Shown: piece after piece, positions 1 to 11,343 of the stretch
How the letters are laid out: every line of letters starts with the position of its first letter
How positions within the stretch are numbered: position 1 is the first letter of the stretch
Source of the DNA: Cucurbitaria berberidis CBS 394.84
Lineage: Eukaryota; Ascomycota; Dothideomycetes; Pleosporales; Cucurbitariaceae
Assembly (NCBI RefSeq): GCF_010015615.1
Contig: NW_024468938.1
Span: forward strand, 310,001 to 374,000
Direction: 5' to 3'
Length of the DNA stretch: 64,000 nt
The notes under the pieces: generated by a model
Told to the model about the DNA's origin: nothing
The model's database searches: none
Seen by the model: the letters and a program-made list of their open reading frames with translations, nothing else
Made by a program: the position numbers and the translations under genes

Positions 1-3000
1 GCCTTCGCCGTTGCACACGAAGAAGCGCCTTTGCGCGAGAATCTTCCGTATCAGACGAAGATGGCGAAATATCGAGCACTTGACTTCGACGCTTGTGGTG
101 GCCGGGTAAAAGGTCTCGGACAACATCGCCCTCTTGAGAGCCTAGGGTCTGAGATCGAGCACGTGGCGAGGAAGCGCTCGCCTGCCCTAGGGATGTCTGA
201 CGTTGTCCAGGGGCGAGCCTCTCAGGGAATATGGCAGACTGTCCAGTCGGCGTCTTTGCTAGCTTGATTGGCGATATAGCCTCTGGCGAAGGCCTCAGCC
301 CAGAGAGTCGTGAGGGGTCAAAGAAGCTGCCAGGCTGGAGGGAAGCAGTATTGCTCGTTGAGTGTGACAAGGTAGATGAGCTACTAGATGTCTTCCGTCG
401 CTCGTTATGTTGTCCCGTGCTAAATTGGACAAGCAAAGGCGATGATGGCTGTGACCCACGGCTGGGAGACGAGTGTGGCCCACTGATCGAGGGCGACGAT
501 GGCCTACCATTGCCTTTGTTGGTCGACAGGGCACGCTTTAGGGGGCCAGGCAGCATGGGACTATTTTCCAAAGACGGTGAGGGCGACGTCAGGACGGGAG
601 ATTGAAGCGCGGATCCAGGCTTGTTCTGTGGGAGCATTGCCTCTGCGCGGAGCTTTTGAATGACATCCTTGTTGGCCTTTTCGAGAACAGGCAAATTCTT
701 GTAGCTGAAGTTGCCAAAATCATCGGCAGCCATGGGCTCACTGAGTCGACGCGATCTACCCTCTCGGACATGAGCTGGGATGTGGAGAGGGATGAGCCCT
801 CGCTTCATGGTTGACACAGTGACCTGTGAGCGCACTCTAGACAGCGCATCGTGCGGTCGATCCGGATAATCAGCACTAGGCGTGCCTGCGGCCGAGGGGG
901 CTTGATCCTCGAATTCAGGAGTGAAGTTGGCCATGGCAGCTCCTCTAGCGTCAAAGTACTCCGTGTCTTCTGGGTTCTCGGGTGCTGGGATGAATGACGC
1001 CTCATCGTCGCGCAGGGTTTCCCAGTTCAGGTCGTCAAACCAGGGATGTTTCCTGATCTCCTCACCACCACTGGCAAACTTGTCGTCTTTGTTCGCTCCA
1101 AGACGCTGTGCAGGATCAGAACACATGAGACGGTTCATGAGATCCTTCGCTTCATCTGAGATGTCATACAGCTCGTCATCGTCTTCAGGCCAGTCGATCC
1201 TACGCGCAAGGATGTTCTGGAACACTTCGTCTGGCGTATCAGCATGGAATGGTGGGTAGCCATACAAACACTCGAACAACATGCATCCTAGGGACCACCA
1301 ATCGCTGACCTCATCCTGACCATTACCTGCAATGGTCTCTGGTGCTAGATAATCAGGCGTGCCAACGAACTTTCTGTTACTATCTTCTGGGTCGAACAAG
1401 GCCATGGGTGGAGGAGGCATAGTCGACGTGGCCGGTGGAGTGCTGTTTTGCGCCAGCATAGACTGGCTCATGGTCGGCCCTGGATAAAGATCGGGGGAGC
1501 CATCATCACTGTAGGCTTCCTCCTCTATGGGCGAACGCGCTCGCGGGTTACCGAATTGCTCATCAACAATGGAAAAACGACGGAACATGGCTTGCAAAGC
1601 ATCGCTGTCCTGACTGTCACTTCGATTCGAGGTTTTCCTTGAAGTGTCACGCCCATTGGAACTCTCCCGTGCGAGACTGAAATACGAGGGTTGGCCGAGG
1701 TCTCCAGTGTAAGCGGGCGCCATGGCTGGCGTATGCGAGGGCGATGGATTGAGATCGAACGATGCGGATCGAGAAGAACCAACAGATGTTGCGCGATGAA
1801 ATGGACCAGACTTGAGCAGATCCGGGGCTGGCTCTGTAGACCTGAGAGCACGTTTTTGACGACCGATCATACCCATGCGTGAGAGACCAAAGTCGGTCAG
1901 CTTCAAATGGCCTTTGCCGTCAATGAGAAGGTTGTCCGGCTTCAGGTCACGATGGACAATGCTGCGACTATGCAAATGCTCGACACCGAGAACCACCTCA
2001 GCCAGATATTTCTTGGCCCAATCTTCAGGCAGTGCGCCGAGGACCTTGATCAATGACGCGCAATCGCCCCCATTGAGATACTCCATGACCAAGTAGAGAT
2101 AGTCCTTGCTGGAAAACGTCCAATACAGCTTAGCAACAAAGTCGCTCTCGCCCTGCCACATCATGATGGCCCGCTCGGCCTTGACGTTGGTGACTTGATT
2201 TTTTGCCACCATGTCCGCCTTTTTCAAGACTTTAATGGCGTAGTATTCGCCGGTAGACTTCTTCTTAGCAAGGTAAACACTGCCAAAGGCACCCTTGCTG
2301 ATAGGTTTGATGATCTCAAAGTCTTTGATCGATGGCGGAACTGCACGTGGCTGGGGCTGAGTTGTAGGTATTAGGCGGGGCGATATAGGTCGTGGACCAT
2401 CTGATCCGGCTGTGGATGACTGTCTACGGTGATGATGGAGAGCGTGCATCATGGCCGGCGAAGAGAATTCGGTGTAGGCCAGAACGGGCGACGTGATTGG
2501 AGACTGTAACCCCTCGACGCCGCTGGGAAGGCGCGGTTTGGTTGTCCTCAAGGGTGAAGATGGCGGTATCATAGAGCGTGCAGGTGACTGTTGTCGGCTA
2601 GACATGACACTCGGGAGGATCAGACTCTTGCGTTTCCGCTCCCGTGAGCTTGCTACTCTGCTCAAGCCGACATCAGACGCCGCTGGAGAGTCTGCTCGTC
2701 GCGGACCGGACAACACAGAGGAGTGCACGCTCGTATCACTTTCTGCGCCAGTATCGCTTTCGATTGCCATGGAGTGTCGCTTATTCTGGGTGACTATACT
2801 GATAGCACCTGCGTGTGATCGCGGTGTCTGACACCCTCCTCTTGGGCTGCTCGAACGGTTTGAGCCTGCGACAGAAGATTCTCGACGTCCTACTCTTGCA
2901 GGTAGTGAGACGTCGGATACATTTCGTAGGGCTTGTGCCATGGCCGATGGTGCATCGAATGATCCTGGAAAAATGCCTTCTTCACCAGTAGGTATGTCGT

Positions 3001-4561
3001 TCACATCTGACTGGGGGTCATCTTCGAGCCGCTCTTCCTCTGAAGAACTGTCCTCGCCGGCGGCGATGCGAGCGGCCTTCACCATGGCGGCCTCTATGCA
3101 CTCCTGGACTAGGACATCAAACTCGACACGAAGACGTTCAGAGTACTCCAGCACCCGCCTGTGCCGAGTGACGGCGTCGATCTTGGCCTTTGCTAGTTTA
3201 TTAGTGTCCTCGCAGAGCATTCTCAGCCCCTCGCTATGATCTGACGAGCCCGTCGTCGGAGACTGCCACTGCAGAACTTGCGAGATGCGGTTCTCGGACT
3301 GCGGTGACTGAGTGCGAATCTCGGCAGCTGCCTGACCGCGGGCGTTGTCTTTGATGGCAGGCGTGTTGATCTCAAGCGCTGTATCACAAAGATCGAGAAC
3401 CAGCTCAACGATGCGCGCCAAAGGCCGTCGAACAGCGAAAGATCGCGCACGATGATGGCCAAACCCAGTCGAGCGCTCGGAGCGTTCTCTTGATCTCGAG
3501 GGTGGCGAGGCAGGCGAGTTACGACCGGAAGGGGTACCTGACGATGGGGTAGATGAGGAGTGAATGATTAGGCCTTTGTACTCTGCCGGCTGGATTGGCT
3601 GCACCGGGTCCACGGAAGCAGCTCTGGAACGCGAGCTCTGAGACTCGAGGGTATCCAAAACCTTGACAATGGCGTTGCGATGTTCAGAGAGGGTCTCCTG
3701 GGTAATTTGCACGTCCATCTCTGCACGATGCTCCTGCAGACAGAGCTCAGAGTGCTTCTCGAACCACCAAGGTGTAATCTGTCTCTCGCAGATTCGGCAA
3801 AGTACCGGGAGCGGTGGTGCATGGTTCCGGGGATCGTTGGCGCCCTGTTCAGCGAGGCCTGTCAGGTAGTGGGCCAGGACTTCTGCGCCCACACCGAGTG
3901 ATTCTACCAGCATCTCTGGGAGGTCAATTGTCACCTCGCGAAGAACGGACGGTCGCACCATCCACATAGTCTAGCATGATTAGCGTGATGACCCGAATGA
4001 TTAGATGTTGTTACCCACATGGCTTTCAGCTCCAGTGGTCCGGTCGTACACCATGATGCCCTGGGCTTCGAGGTTTAGGATCTGCTCGGCCTCGTCGACG
4101 ACCTCGGTTGTAGGGGATGGTGGTGCTGACTCTTGGCCTTCGCTCGCAGACGGTCTCGACGCCCTCTTGTGCAAGATGGAGTGAGGGCCCAGTCGCACGG
4201 AGAAGCGGGCAATGTGACTCCGCGAATCATACTTGCGGACTGACTCGATTGTCTCAGCCAGGCCATCGGCACCGGCGTAGAGAATGTCGAGGACGGGCCT
4301 GCCGATGACTTGGTCGGGCAGAGAGCCGACGATATCCTTCCACGATGGGCTGACGTAGCGTATTTTGCCCTCGAGGTCCAAGTCCATAATGACGTTCAAG
4401 CTGTGCTCGGCTGCCTCCTTGAGGTCGTCGCGCTCCTCTCGCATGTCCTGACTGACAGTGCGCTCCATGTTGACTCTGTGGGTGTTGGACCCCGCAGCCT
4501 CCTGCCTCAGCGCCATGACGGCTGGCGGGGCCAAGGTCGTCGGGCGTGTCGCGTCAGCCAT
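1..4561 (-). CDS. RIM15: RIM15-like PAS/AGC serine-threonine protein kinase (partial, 3' end off window)
   Basis: Nutrient-signalling kinase of the Rim15/Cek1/Ppk31 family, which in yeasts promotes quiescence and stress entry downstream of TOR and PKA. Exon 1 (4561-4019, 181 codons) carries a PAS-like domain near residues 50-130 (YVSPSWKDIVG). A 48-nt intron (4018-3971) ends in GCTAG. Exon 2 (3970 to the left edge) stays open and gives about 1,504 residues in the window. A CxxC...HxxxC zinc-binding motif lies at residues 239-258 (CRICERQ...KHSELC), as is typical of this family. The kinase domain starts near residue 730 (ISKGAFGSVY), with HRDLKPDN near 854 and DFGLSR near 872. APE follows only near 1056, so about 180 residues are inserted in the activation segment, the family hallmark. 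Low-complexity Ser/Pro-rich stretches surround the kinase. The C-terminal receiver domain expected for the family would lie outside the window. The first in-frame ATG (4561) precedes the PAS region directly. Confidence 0.93.
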
Positions 4562-4726
4562 GGCTGGTGTGGATTGTTGCGCGTAGGTTCGATGCGGCTA
4601 TGGCTGGGAGGGCCAGTCGCGGCGGGAATAAGGCGGCGGCCGCCCGAGGGCCGGTGGTTGTTGGGCTATAAGCACACAATGGCCAGGACCATGGTGAAGG
4701 GCAGCAGTGGTCCGGAAGGTGCGGGC

Positions 4727-4768
4727 GAGTGCGAGTGCGTGCGAGTGCGAGTGCGAGTGCGAGTGCGA
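4727..4768. repeat. GAGTGC hexanucleotide microsatellite
   Basis: About six imperfect copies of GAGTGC in tandem, roughly 160 bp upstream of the RIM15-like start codon. Seen directly. Confidence 0.9.
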
Positions 4769-5240
4769 TTGCGGTGGGCGGATCGAGGTGTGCTGTGGTG
4801 TGTGCTGACTGCGAGGAAGATGGGCCTCGACGCCAAAACGCGGGAGCTAATGGCGGCAGACGAGACTACTGGAGGGGCATTGCGCTACTGGGAGAGCGAT
4901 TGAGGCATGTAATGAGCGTAGAGGGTCGAGAGCAGGGCGCTGGCGGTGGATGGCGGCACTCGCAAGTTTGTTTTAAAAAAAAGATAGGGTCGAGCAGAGT
5001 GAAGGGCAGCAGCAGAGAGAGGGGCAGGACACGGCAAGCGCGAATGGCCCAACGTCTCAGGCAGCACAAGGACTAGTAGGCAGGCGGCGGCGGACGGGGG
5101 GAGGAGAGGGGAGCAGAGGGGAGCAGAGAGAGGGGGGAGAAAGAAACGCCAGCGTGACCACAAGCCGCGGGTGTGCAGGACAGGATAAGAGGACAAAAAG
5201 CCAATTCCCCACGCGTCGAGACAAAGTCACACGGAAAACA

Positions 5241-5268
5241 GGACAGGACAGGACAGGACAGGACAGGG
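5241..5268. repeat. AGGAC pentanucleotide microsatellite
   Basis: Five consecutive AGGAC units followed by the variant AGGGC units, within the upstream region of the RIM15-like gene. Confidence 0.9.
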
Positions 5269-6522
5269 CAGGGCGTGCAAAGCGAGCCGGCTTGTGGATG
5301 CGAGACGCTGGGCTAGGCGTTGGAGAGGCGGCGGGCTCGTATCCTGCACCGAGCGTCCTGCGTGATGACTGCGCCAACAACAACGGCAGACATGATTCCC
5401 AGTGTTTCATCTCTCGTGCTGCTGCTGACTACAGTGGTCATGGTGATGGATGAGAGAGAAGAGAGGAGAGGATATGCCTCTTTCTCTTTACCCAGCTTCT
5501 ACTAGTTGCTACTACAATACAACACAAGACATGAGGACAACAACTTCTCATAAGGACAACTTCTCTTACTAATAAGAGAACTACTCCAACAGCCGCTATG
5601 ACCAATATCATCACCTCCAGCGATGGTTCAGGATAGTGTAGCTGCTACTAGGCTACTATAACACACACACACGCCACCGTCAGGCGAGACATGACGGCCG
5701 TTGCGTTGCCCCTCCTACACCACCAGCAACCGTTGTTGAACGTTGCACAACTCACTGCCCGCTCGCTCCCCATGCCATGCCATGCCATGCCCATCCCATT
5801 CATTTCCACGACAACAATGTGCCCCTGCCAAAATATGCCCGCTCGGGAGCACAATCTTCTGGAGACGTGCAGATCCAACCCCTCCCTCTCCCCCTACCCT
5901 CGATCCAATCACACCCACTGCGCGCCATCCGAGGGCTCCTTTCCAGAGGCCAGACCCGCTACAGCTGCACCTTGACCAAACCAACAACAATCCAACTTGA
6001 AATAGCACCGCCGTTCGTGTGGGGCAGCGCCGTCTTGGGACTAATATCATTAAACTATGTAATGCCTGCTCCCTCCCCTCCATGCCTATTCGCTGCCAAA
6101 CCTGGGGAACTGCTTGCGCTTCCGACCATGCGGGAAGGAATCCTGCTCACGCTGCATGTGGCATCGTACATGCTGCCTGCTGCTCGTTGTCTGCATGGAG
6201 CCGTGTACGGACGAATACGCGGCTGGCTATCCCATCATCTGACGACCAGCCCTGCATTGGGTGCAGTACCATGGGCCACTCGCCCAAGGAAATGCCTCAG
6301 ATCAACCACACACTCGTTGAAGGAAACCGTCTTTTATTTATCAGATAGTCTGTCCCTCGAAAGCAAAAATGCACCCCACTGCAAATACACACAGTATATA
6401 AATCTAACCATGCGTCCGGCTCCCACATGCGAACCAAACAATCCCCTCAACGCGGAAACTCCCGCCATGCCATCCAAGACTTGACTACACTACATACTAC
6501 TAAACTACGGATCGCTAACCGC

Positions 6523-6762
6523 TCAATCAAAATACACGGCTTCTGGCCTGTGCACACTCGTCTTCCCCGTCGCCTCGCATTGCACAACGACCCTCGGGTC
6601 CTCCTTGCTTGCCCTGATCTGCTTCCCACCCACCCTCTTCTCTTCGTAGACGACTTCTACCGCTGAGCCGTCGATGCTGCGGCTGCCTGGGGGGCCTTTC
6701 CATTGCACTTTTTGGTCGTCCGTGGGTACCCGCGTTATATCGCCTGCTCTGCCGGCTGGATA

Positions 6763-6800
<38 letters not shown>

Positions 6801-7242
6801 GCGGGCCACTGCTGCTGCTGGTCTTTTGCTTTTTGTTGGATGCAGTGGTACTTGCATGCCCATGTGCATTCGCGCCGCGTCCGCGCTTCTTGATCCGTGA
6901 TCCGTCGGCTTGCTCGTCGTCGTCGTCCGAGGTATTACTCCGCGCACGACTGTCCTCTTGGAACTTTTTGTATTCCTTTTGGTTCTGGGCGAGGTGCTCT
7001 GGGTCTTCCCAGTGCTGCGTGCAATCTGTAGCTTCTTCCGTAGTCAACCCCTTGGAATCCTTCCTTATTCCCTCTCTGGTTTCCTTGGCCATCGATTCGG
7101 TATCGTCGGATTTAGAATATTTTCTTGTATCCTGGCTGCCTTGCTTGGTTGCCGATGCAGTTTCATCTGTCTTGGAATCCTTCCTTAGATCATGTTTGAC
7201 TTGCCCAGTCGTCGATGCGGTGTCGTCCGTTTTGGACGGCAT
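6523..7242 (-). CDS. Hypothetical acidic repeat protein with C-terminal Tudor-like (DUF2945/hva1-type) domain
   Basis: Single-exon reading frame of 239 residues when started at the Met at 7242; the same frame is open to an upstream Met at 7368, but those 42 residues look like leader. The N-terminal third has three degenerate repeats of about 21 residues, each built on K(T/S)DDTAS...RKDS. The middle is charged and includes a run of 11 Asp encoded by a trinucleotide microsatellite (6764-6800), next to KKRGRG- and NKKQK-type basic patches that could be nuclear signals. The last 60 residues (around VQWKGPPGSRS...VVVQCEATGKTSVHRPEAV) resemble the small Tudor-like domain of the DUF2945/hypervirulence-associated family, whose function is not established. 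The domain call is by eye. It lies downstream of a long gene-free region and has no obvious partner. Confidence 0.6.
6764..6800. repeat. CGT/GAC trinucleotide microsatellite encoding poly-Asp
   Basis: About twelve tandem CGT units (GAC on the coding minus strand) inside the acidic repeat protein, giving its Asp run. Length polymorphism between strains would be expected. Confidence 0.9.
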
Positions 7243-8169
7243 ATTGCATTCAAGGCAGAGTAGAACCGGTGTACGAGAATAGGGGTCGTACGAGACTTCA
7301 GTATGTAGTATTACACACGGATTGACTGTGGAATAGGTTGCTGCACACGATACATTTCCACTCGTCAAGCCCGTCCAACAACTCCCCTATGTACCCCAGA
7401 TCCATCTCTCCACTGACGTACAGGTACCTGCGCAAGCTCCGATCTCCTCTCTCCCTAAACCCAATCCTCCCAACCCCCTAACATCACTTACATCATCAAA
7501 CAGTCACGAATCTCCACTGCAGACCGCCTACACGCCCATGATTAGGCTCGATGGTGGTACCAGTCCAAGACGTAGTCATGACAAGGACATTATCTCGACC
7601 GAGGCCGCTTTGGGCTGGGGCAGGGAGAAGCATGGACCTGTCTGCGCACAGCGGGGACAGGGAAGTTGTAGCCGGGACTAGCGGCGGCGACGGCTCGTGT
7701 GGAGTAGCCAATTGTTGCCGACGTGGCTGTTTTGAGTGCCCCACTATGCTTCAAAAGCAATCTTCTTGTGCCACACACACCGCGCACTTTTCCCCCCTCT
7801 TTGATGGCACCGCGCCGCAATATCTGTCGTATAGGCTGGACGTTGGGGTGTGGCTGCTGATTTCTACGCCTTGGACGCGCGGGAGATGAATGCTTGGTGG
7901 CTTCCGCACTTGGGCGAGTGGATTCGATTCGACCCGGGCCGAAAGATCGAGCACGGCTGCTAGCTACAAGTTACTGTCAAAGGCCCGAAACTTTGCTGGT
8001 AGGTTGAAGCCATAGAAGCTTGGATAAGCGGCATCTTGTGAACCGTATTATAGTTTCGTAAAGGTACTTGAAATATTGTACTTCTGCGCCAACCAGGCAG
8101 CCCAGGATCAGCTCCAGTACTTCTAGGTATCCCGTGAAATACAAATTCTAGGTATCCCGTCAAAGACAA
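7243..8169. other. Gene-free stretch
   Basis: No supported gene. Short open frames occur on both strands but none has recognisable protein features or plausible splice partners. It leads into transposon-derived DNA on the right. Confidence 0.5.
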
Positions 8170-8640
8170 AGTCAAGATGTTTGCTGTACGGGCTTTGCCA
8201 GTCAGCACTGTTGTGGTACAACGACCTCAAAGACTCGCTTAACGTCCTGGGCTTCGCACCGATCGAAGCAGACCAGTGCGTCTTCGTCCATCCAGACGAT
8301 GACCATATTATTATCGTCTACGTCGACCATCTCCTACTCATCACTAAGGACAAGACGAGCATGACCGGGTTGAAGAGAAACTCCTTCACTACTACAAGTG
8401 TCACCATCTTGGACCTGTGGGTTTCTATCTAGGCTTCCGAATAAGGCGGGCTAGGAACAGTCGCGCCATCTCGCTCGCTATGGACGGCTATTTCGACCGC
8501 CTGGCAGAAGAGTACCACCTCACTGATGCCCTCCCAATTCACAACACCCTCCCGCTGACGCTGTCAAGCTGGAGAAGCGCGCCGATAGTGACAAGGTGCA
8601 GGTTAACTTCTATCAACAGAGGTTCCCCGCGAACCTCGTA
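8170..8640 (+). pseudogene. Ty1/Copia retrotransposon reverse transcriptase remnant
   Basis: Two adjacent frames together read as part of the RVT_2 domain of Copia elements. The first (8181-8432) has LYGLCQSALLWYNDL, then IEADQCVFV and the catalytic-site equivalent IVYVDHLLLI, where the usual YVDD is YVDH. The second (from 8417) continues in another frame with FYLGFRIRR and LAMDGYFDRLAEEY, matching the conserved segment after the active site. The frameshift, the lost catalytic Asp and the absence of flanking gag/integrase show a dead fragment. Confidence 0.8.
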
Positions 8641-8739
8641 AGGCTGGATAGGCCCTATACAAATCTCTTACAAAGCGTTCTTGATTACCAGCACTTCCGA
8701 CATATCCAGGCGTTGTGTTGATGCCTGGGTACCTACCCA

Positions 8740-8804
8740 CTCAAAGTACTTTCACAGAACCAGCGATAGCTCAACTAGGGCGTAGGCGCTTTGAAATCCT
8801 CTTA
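8740..8804 (-). repeat. Copy 1 of dispersed terminal repeat (inverted)
   Basis: About 65 bp that, read on the minus strand, starts TAAGAGGATTT and continues through GCGCCTACGCCCTAG and AGCTATCGCTGG to AGTACTTTGAGT. The same sequence recurs at 9637 and 14477 in plus orientation. Confidence 0.85.
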
Positions 8805-8936
8805 TGGGTACCTACCGTTGCCAGATTGGATCTGCCGCTAGTGCCTGTTTTGGTCTAATCGCTTTCCTTCACACGAAACCTGGGCAGTTCAGATGCTCTC
8901 CAATACAGCACATGCACTACAACTGTCTCATCCACA

Positions 8937-9075
8937 CATACTGTATGCAGAGTAATGATTCTTTGAAGTATCGTCGACATTGTATGCAGAGTAATCATTG
9001 ACATACTGTATGCAGAGTAATCATTGACATATGTATGCAGAGTCATCATTGGCATACTGTATGCAGCGTAATCAT
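8937..9075. repeat. Minisatellite of about 25-bp units
   Basis: Five imperfect tandem copies of a unit built on CATACTGTATGCAGAGTAAT and ending in CATT. The first two are separated by a diverged spacer; the last three are nearly contiguous. Confidence 0.85.
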
Positions 9076-9093
9076 GCCTGTAAGGGTTGACGT

Positions 9094-9128
9094 GAGAAGA
9101 TTTCCAAAGCGCCTACGCCCCAGTTGAC
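9094..9128 (+). repeat. Copy 2 (partial) of dispersed terminal repeat
   Basis: About 35 bp with AGAAGATTTCCAAAGC and GCGCCTACGCCC, matching the outer end of the repeat found complete at 9637 and 14477. The inner part is missing. Confidence 0.75.
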
Positions 9129-9308
9129 ATACATATAGCCCACGCCTCCGGATAGCCTGGAAAACAGTTGCCATACTCTTTTTTCTTTGCATTCTGTGTA
9201 CAACACAGGTGGCAACTATTAAGAACAGTGGAACACCATCGCGCATCATGGTTGTTCGAACAGATCCGTTCCCATATTTCTTGGCATGCTTGGCATTGGG
9301 TTTCCTTC

Positions 9309-9368
9309 TTGTTGCAACACCGCTTTTACGATTTACAGAGAGCTTCCGAGCTTTACAACTTATTCTTC
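9309..9368 (+). repeat. 60-bp dispersed repeat, copy A
   Basis: A segment beginning TTGTTGCAACACCGC and ending CTTTACAACTTATTCTTC. It is repeated almost exactly, in inverse orientation, at 60187-60247 about 51 kb away. It ends within about 10 bp of the point where the neighbouring dehydrogenase fragment loses similarity to its family, so it is probably the edge of an inserted mobile element. Confidence 0.8.
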
Positions 9369-9378
9369 TGTGCGCCCT

Positions 9379-9636
9379 GATATCCGCAATCTTAACCTCT
9401 GCGACCGTGGGGTATATGTACCCGATGCCCGCATTCGCAATCACAATGTCCAGGTGCTGGATTCCGTGCTTCTGCTGCAGCTCGACAACGGCCTCTTGCG
9501 CGTCCTGCTCGATGCTTGCGTCGAGCTTCACCACTATGAGCCGGCTGTCGGGACCTGTGGGCAGCTCTTGCAGTGCATGCACGGTTGCGTGTGCTGGGCT
9601 ACGCACTGCGGCAATGACAGTGTGTGAGGCTTCTGC
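9379..9636 (-). pseudogene. Short-chain dehydrogenase/reductase fragment
   Basis: Minus-strand open sequence of about 86 codons reading HTVIAAVRSP, then LIVVKLDAS, then LDIVIANAGIGYIYP. These match the second strand, the D(V/A)(S/T) motif and the NAG motif of classical SDR enzymes of the norsolorinic-acid-ketoreductase-like type. The N-terminal TGxxxGIG glycine motif is missing because a dispersed repeat begins at 9637. The catalytic Ser/Tyr/Lys half is missing because the similarity stops near 9379, beside a second repeat. The open frame continues to 9046 but with non-protein-like sequence. A non-functional relic trapped between repeats. Confidence 0.75.
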
Positions 9637-9735
9637 TAAGAGGATTTTTAAAGCGCCTGCGCCCTAGTTAAGCTATTGCTAGTTTCTATAAAAGTACTTT
9701 AAGTGCAGAAGTATTTATAATTATATTAATTTTTT
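9637..9735 (+). repeat. Copy 3 of dispersed terminal repeat
   Basis: Starts TAAGAGGATTT and runs through GCGCC, CGCCCTAGTTAAGC and AAAAGTACTTTAAGT. Compared with the copy at 14477 it differs mostly by C-to-T and G-to-A changes. It forms the left edge of the AT-rich block that follows. Confidence 0.85.
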
Positions 9736-10460
9736 TAAAATAAATTAAAATAGTTGCTAACTATAGTTTTAAACTTTATTATTATTTTTTTATAGTACTA
9801 TATATTAATTTTCTGCTTTCTATAACTAATAAGTCTAATGTAAGTTTTAGTTATATCTAATAGTTTAAGTATAAAAAAAGTTACTTGCTTTTAAAGCCTA
9901 TATAAAGCTACTCTATTTTATAATTTTTATTTTTTATTTTTATATAATAGCATAATAAATTCTTTTTTTTCTTGCTTACTTTAATATTAATTTTTTAAAC
10001 CTGCTTTAGCCAGAACTATAAAAGCTTTTTTTTAATAATTTTATTATAAAAAAAACTTAGTAACTTATAAAAATAAGAAAAAATATAGCTATAGTATAAC
10101 TTGCCTTTTTCTATTAGGACTATGCAATAAGTAAAAAGCTTTTATTTTTTTATATTTATTTATTAATAATAAAAGCTACGCTAAGCATTAAGCCTACTAA
10201 AATAGCTAAAATAAAAACTTTTAACTAGTTACTTAAAAGACTAGTTAGCTAAACTAAGTTTATAGCTAATTAAATATATATAGCTTTTTTTAAATAGTTT
10301 AAAAATATAATAAGAAAACGACTAGTTAGGCTGTACAGACTATAGGCGCTAGAATAATAGTAAAAGTCTAGTATTTAGTTAAATGCGGGAGCAGAAATTA
10401 AGTAATTAAAGTATTATTTTTATTAAAATAGGCTAGTTAGGAAACTATAGTTAAGAGCTG
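9736..10460. mobile_element. AT-rich RIP-degenerated repeat block
   Basis: About 720 bp of very AT-rich DNA full of TATA/TTTAAA tracts, with no open frame and sharp boundaries to normal-composition DNA on both sides. It begins with a RIP-mutated repeat end (9637) and is best read as a transposable element erased by RIP. No coding domain or second terminus could be recognised. Confidence 0.7.
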
Positions 10461-11343
10461 TAGACTACCTTAGGCGGAAGAAATTGAACGCGTACGTTGA
10501 GGAGACTTTGAGAACTTTGAGAAGAGGCTTCTGCTAGGAAGCGCTCGGTAAGGCCGAGACCTATGCCTCGGTGGCGCCTGTAATAAGGACTATGGTGGGG
10601 GCCATGTCGTAAGGGTGAAGTTGTTAGTTTTCTTTCTCTTTGGGTGCGTTGGTGGTGAATATGTGACTGTTAAGATAGCTTTATTCAAGGAGGGAGTAAA
10701 AGGTCGATCTTTTGCTCCGCGACAGATTATGTACCTACCTACCTTTGTGGAGAAGAAACTTGTAGTATTAGGACTATGGGAGAGAGAGACTATATACAAA
10801 GGTAAGAGAAGGTCAAGGCGCTAACCACGGATATAACGTGTGTGGGATTCACTACTGACAACCTTCTATCAGTTTCTGCATTTCTAAGCATTGCGCCACA
10901 TACCCGAATTGGGGTTACCTTCCAACATTGTGTAGCTAAGCCAGGCCGCAAATGCAGGGGCATGTAGCCAAGCGACGCAAGGTAAGCACAAAGCAGCGTG
11001 GTGCATATCTATTACAGTGGGCCGCTACATCCCTCAATACCTGGATGACTTTGCAGGAATATTCATGCACACGCTGACATGCACGATTAGCATTACCGTC
11101 ATCCTCCAGCATGAGGTTACGACTTCACGTTTGGCGATGTTTTCTTGAATGCAACGTGATCAATGTAAGTGCAGAGTAAACCTCTAACAGCTATATTCAA
11201 CCTCTGCTATGAGCATGGCGCTTTCCATTCGTTTTCCATGTCATCGTATGTTTCAACTTGAGCAAACGCCATGGAACACGTACGCCAGAACCTATTAGCC
11301 CTGTATTAGGATGAAGAATTGAGACGCAAGGTTGTATAATATA
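10461..11343. other. Gene-free stretch between RIP block and P450 relic
   Basis: No supported gene. The left part (10480-10830) has an inverted GCCGAG...CTCGG pair around 10551-10571 and may still be repeat-derived. The rest shows nothing recognisable. Confidence 0.4.

Larger units (their letters stand above)
4562..6522. promoter_or_regulatory. Upstream region of the RIM15-like gene with simple repeats
   Basis: About 2 kb between the RIM15-like start and the end of the next minus-strand gene. No coding sequence is supported; the open frames here have biased, repetitive translations. It holds a GAGTGC repeat, an AGGAC repeat and a CATGC pentamer run near 5772-5794. A long 5' leader and promoter for the kinase is the simplest reading. 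Confidence 0.5.

Noticed and set aside
4310..4903. 197-codon plus-strand open frame
   Set aside because: It is antisense to the RIM15-like exon 1 and then runs through the GAGTGC repeat; the translation is repetitive Arg/Val and has no family features.
5777..6484. 235-codon plus-strand open frame
   Set aside because: Starts inside a CATGC repeat run; composition is Pro/His/Thr-rich leader-like and no motif is recognisable on either side of possible introns.
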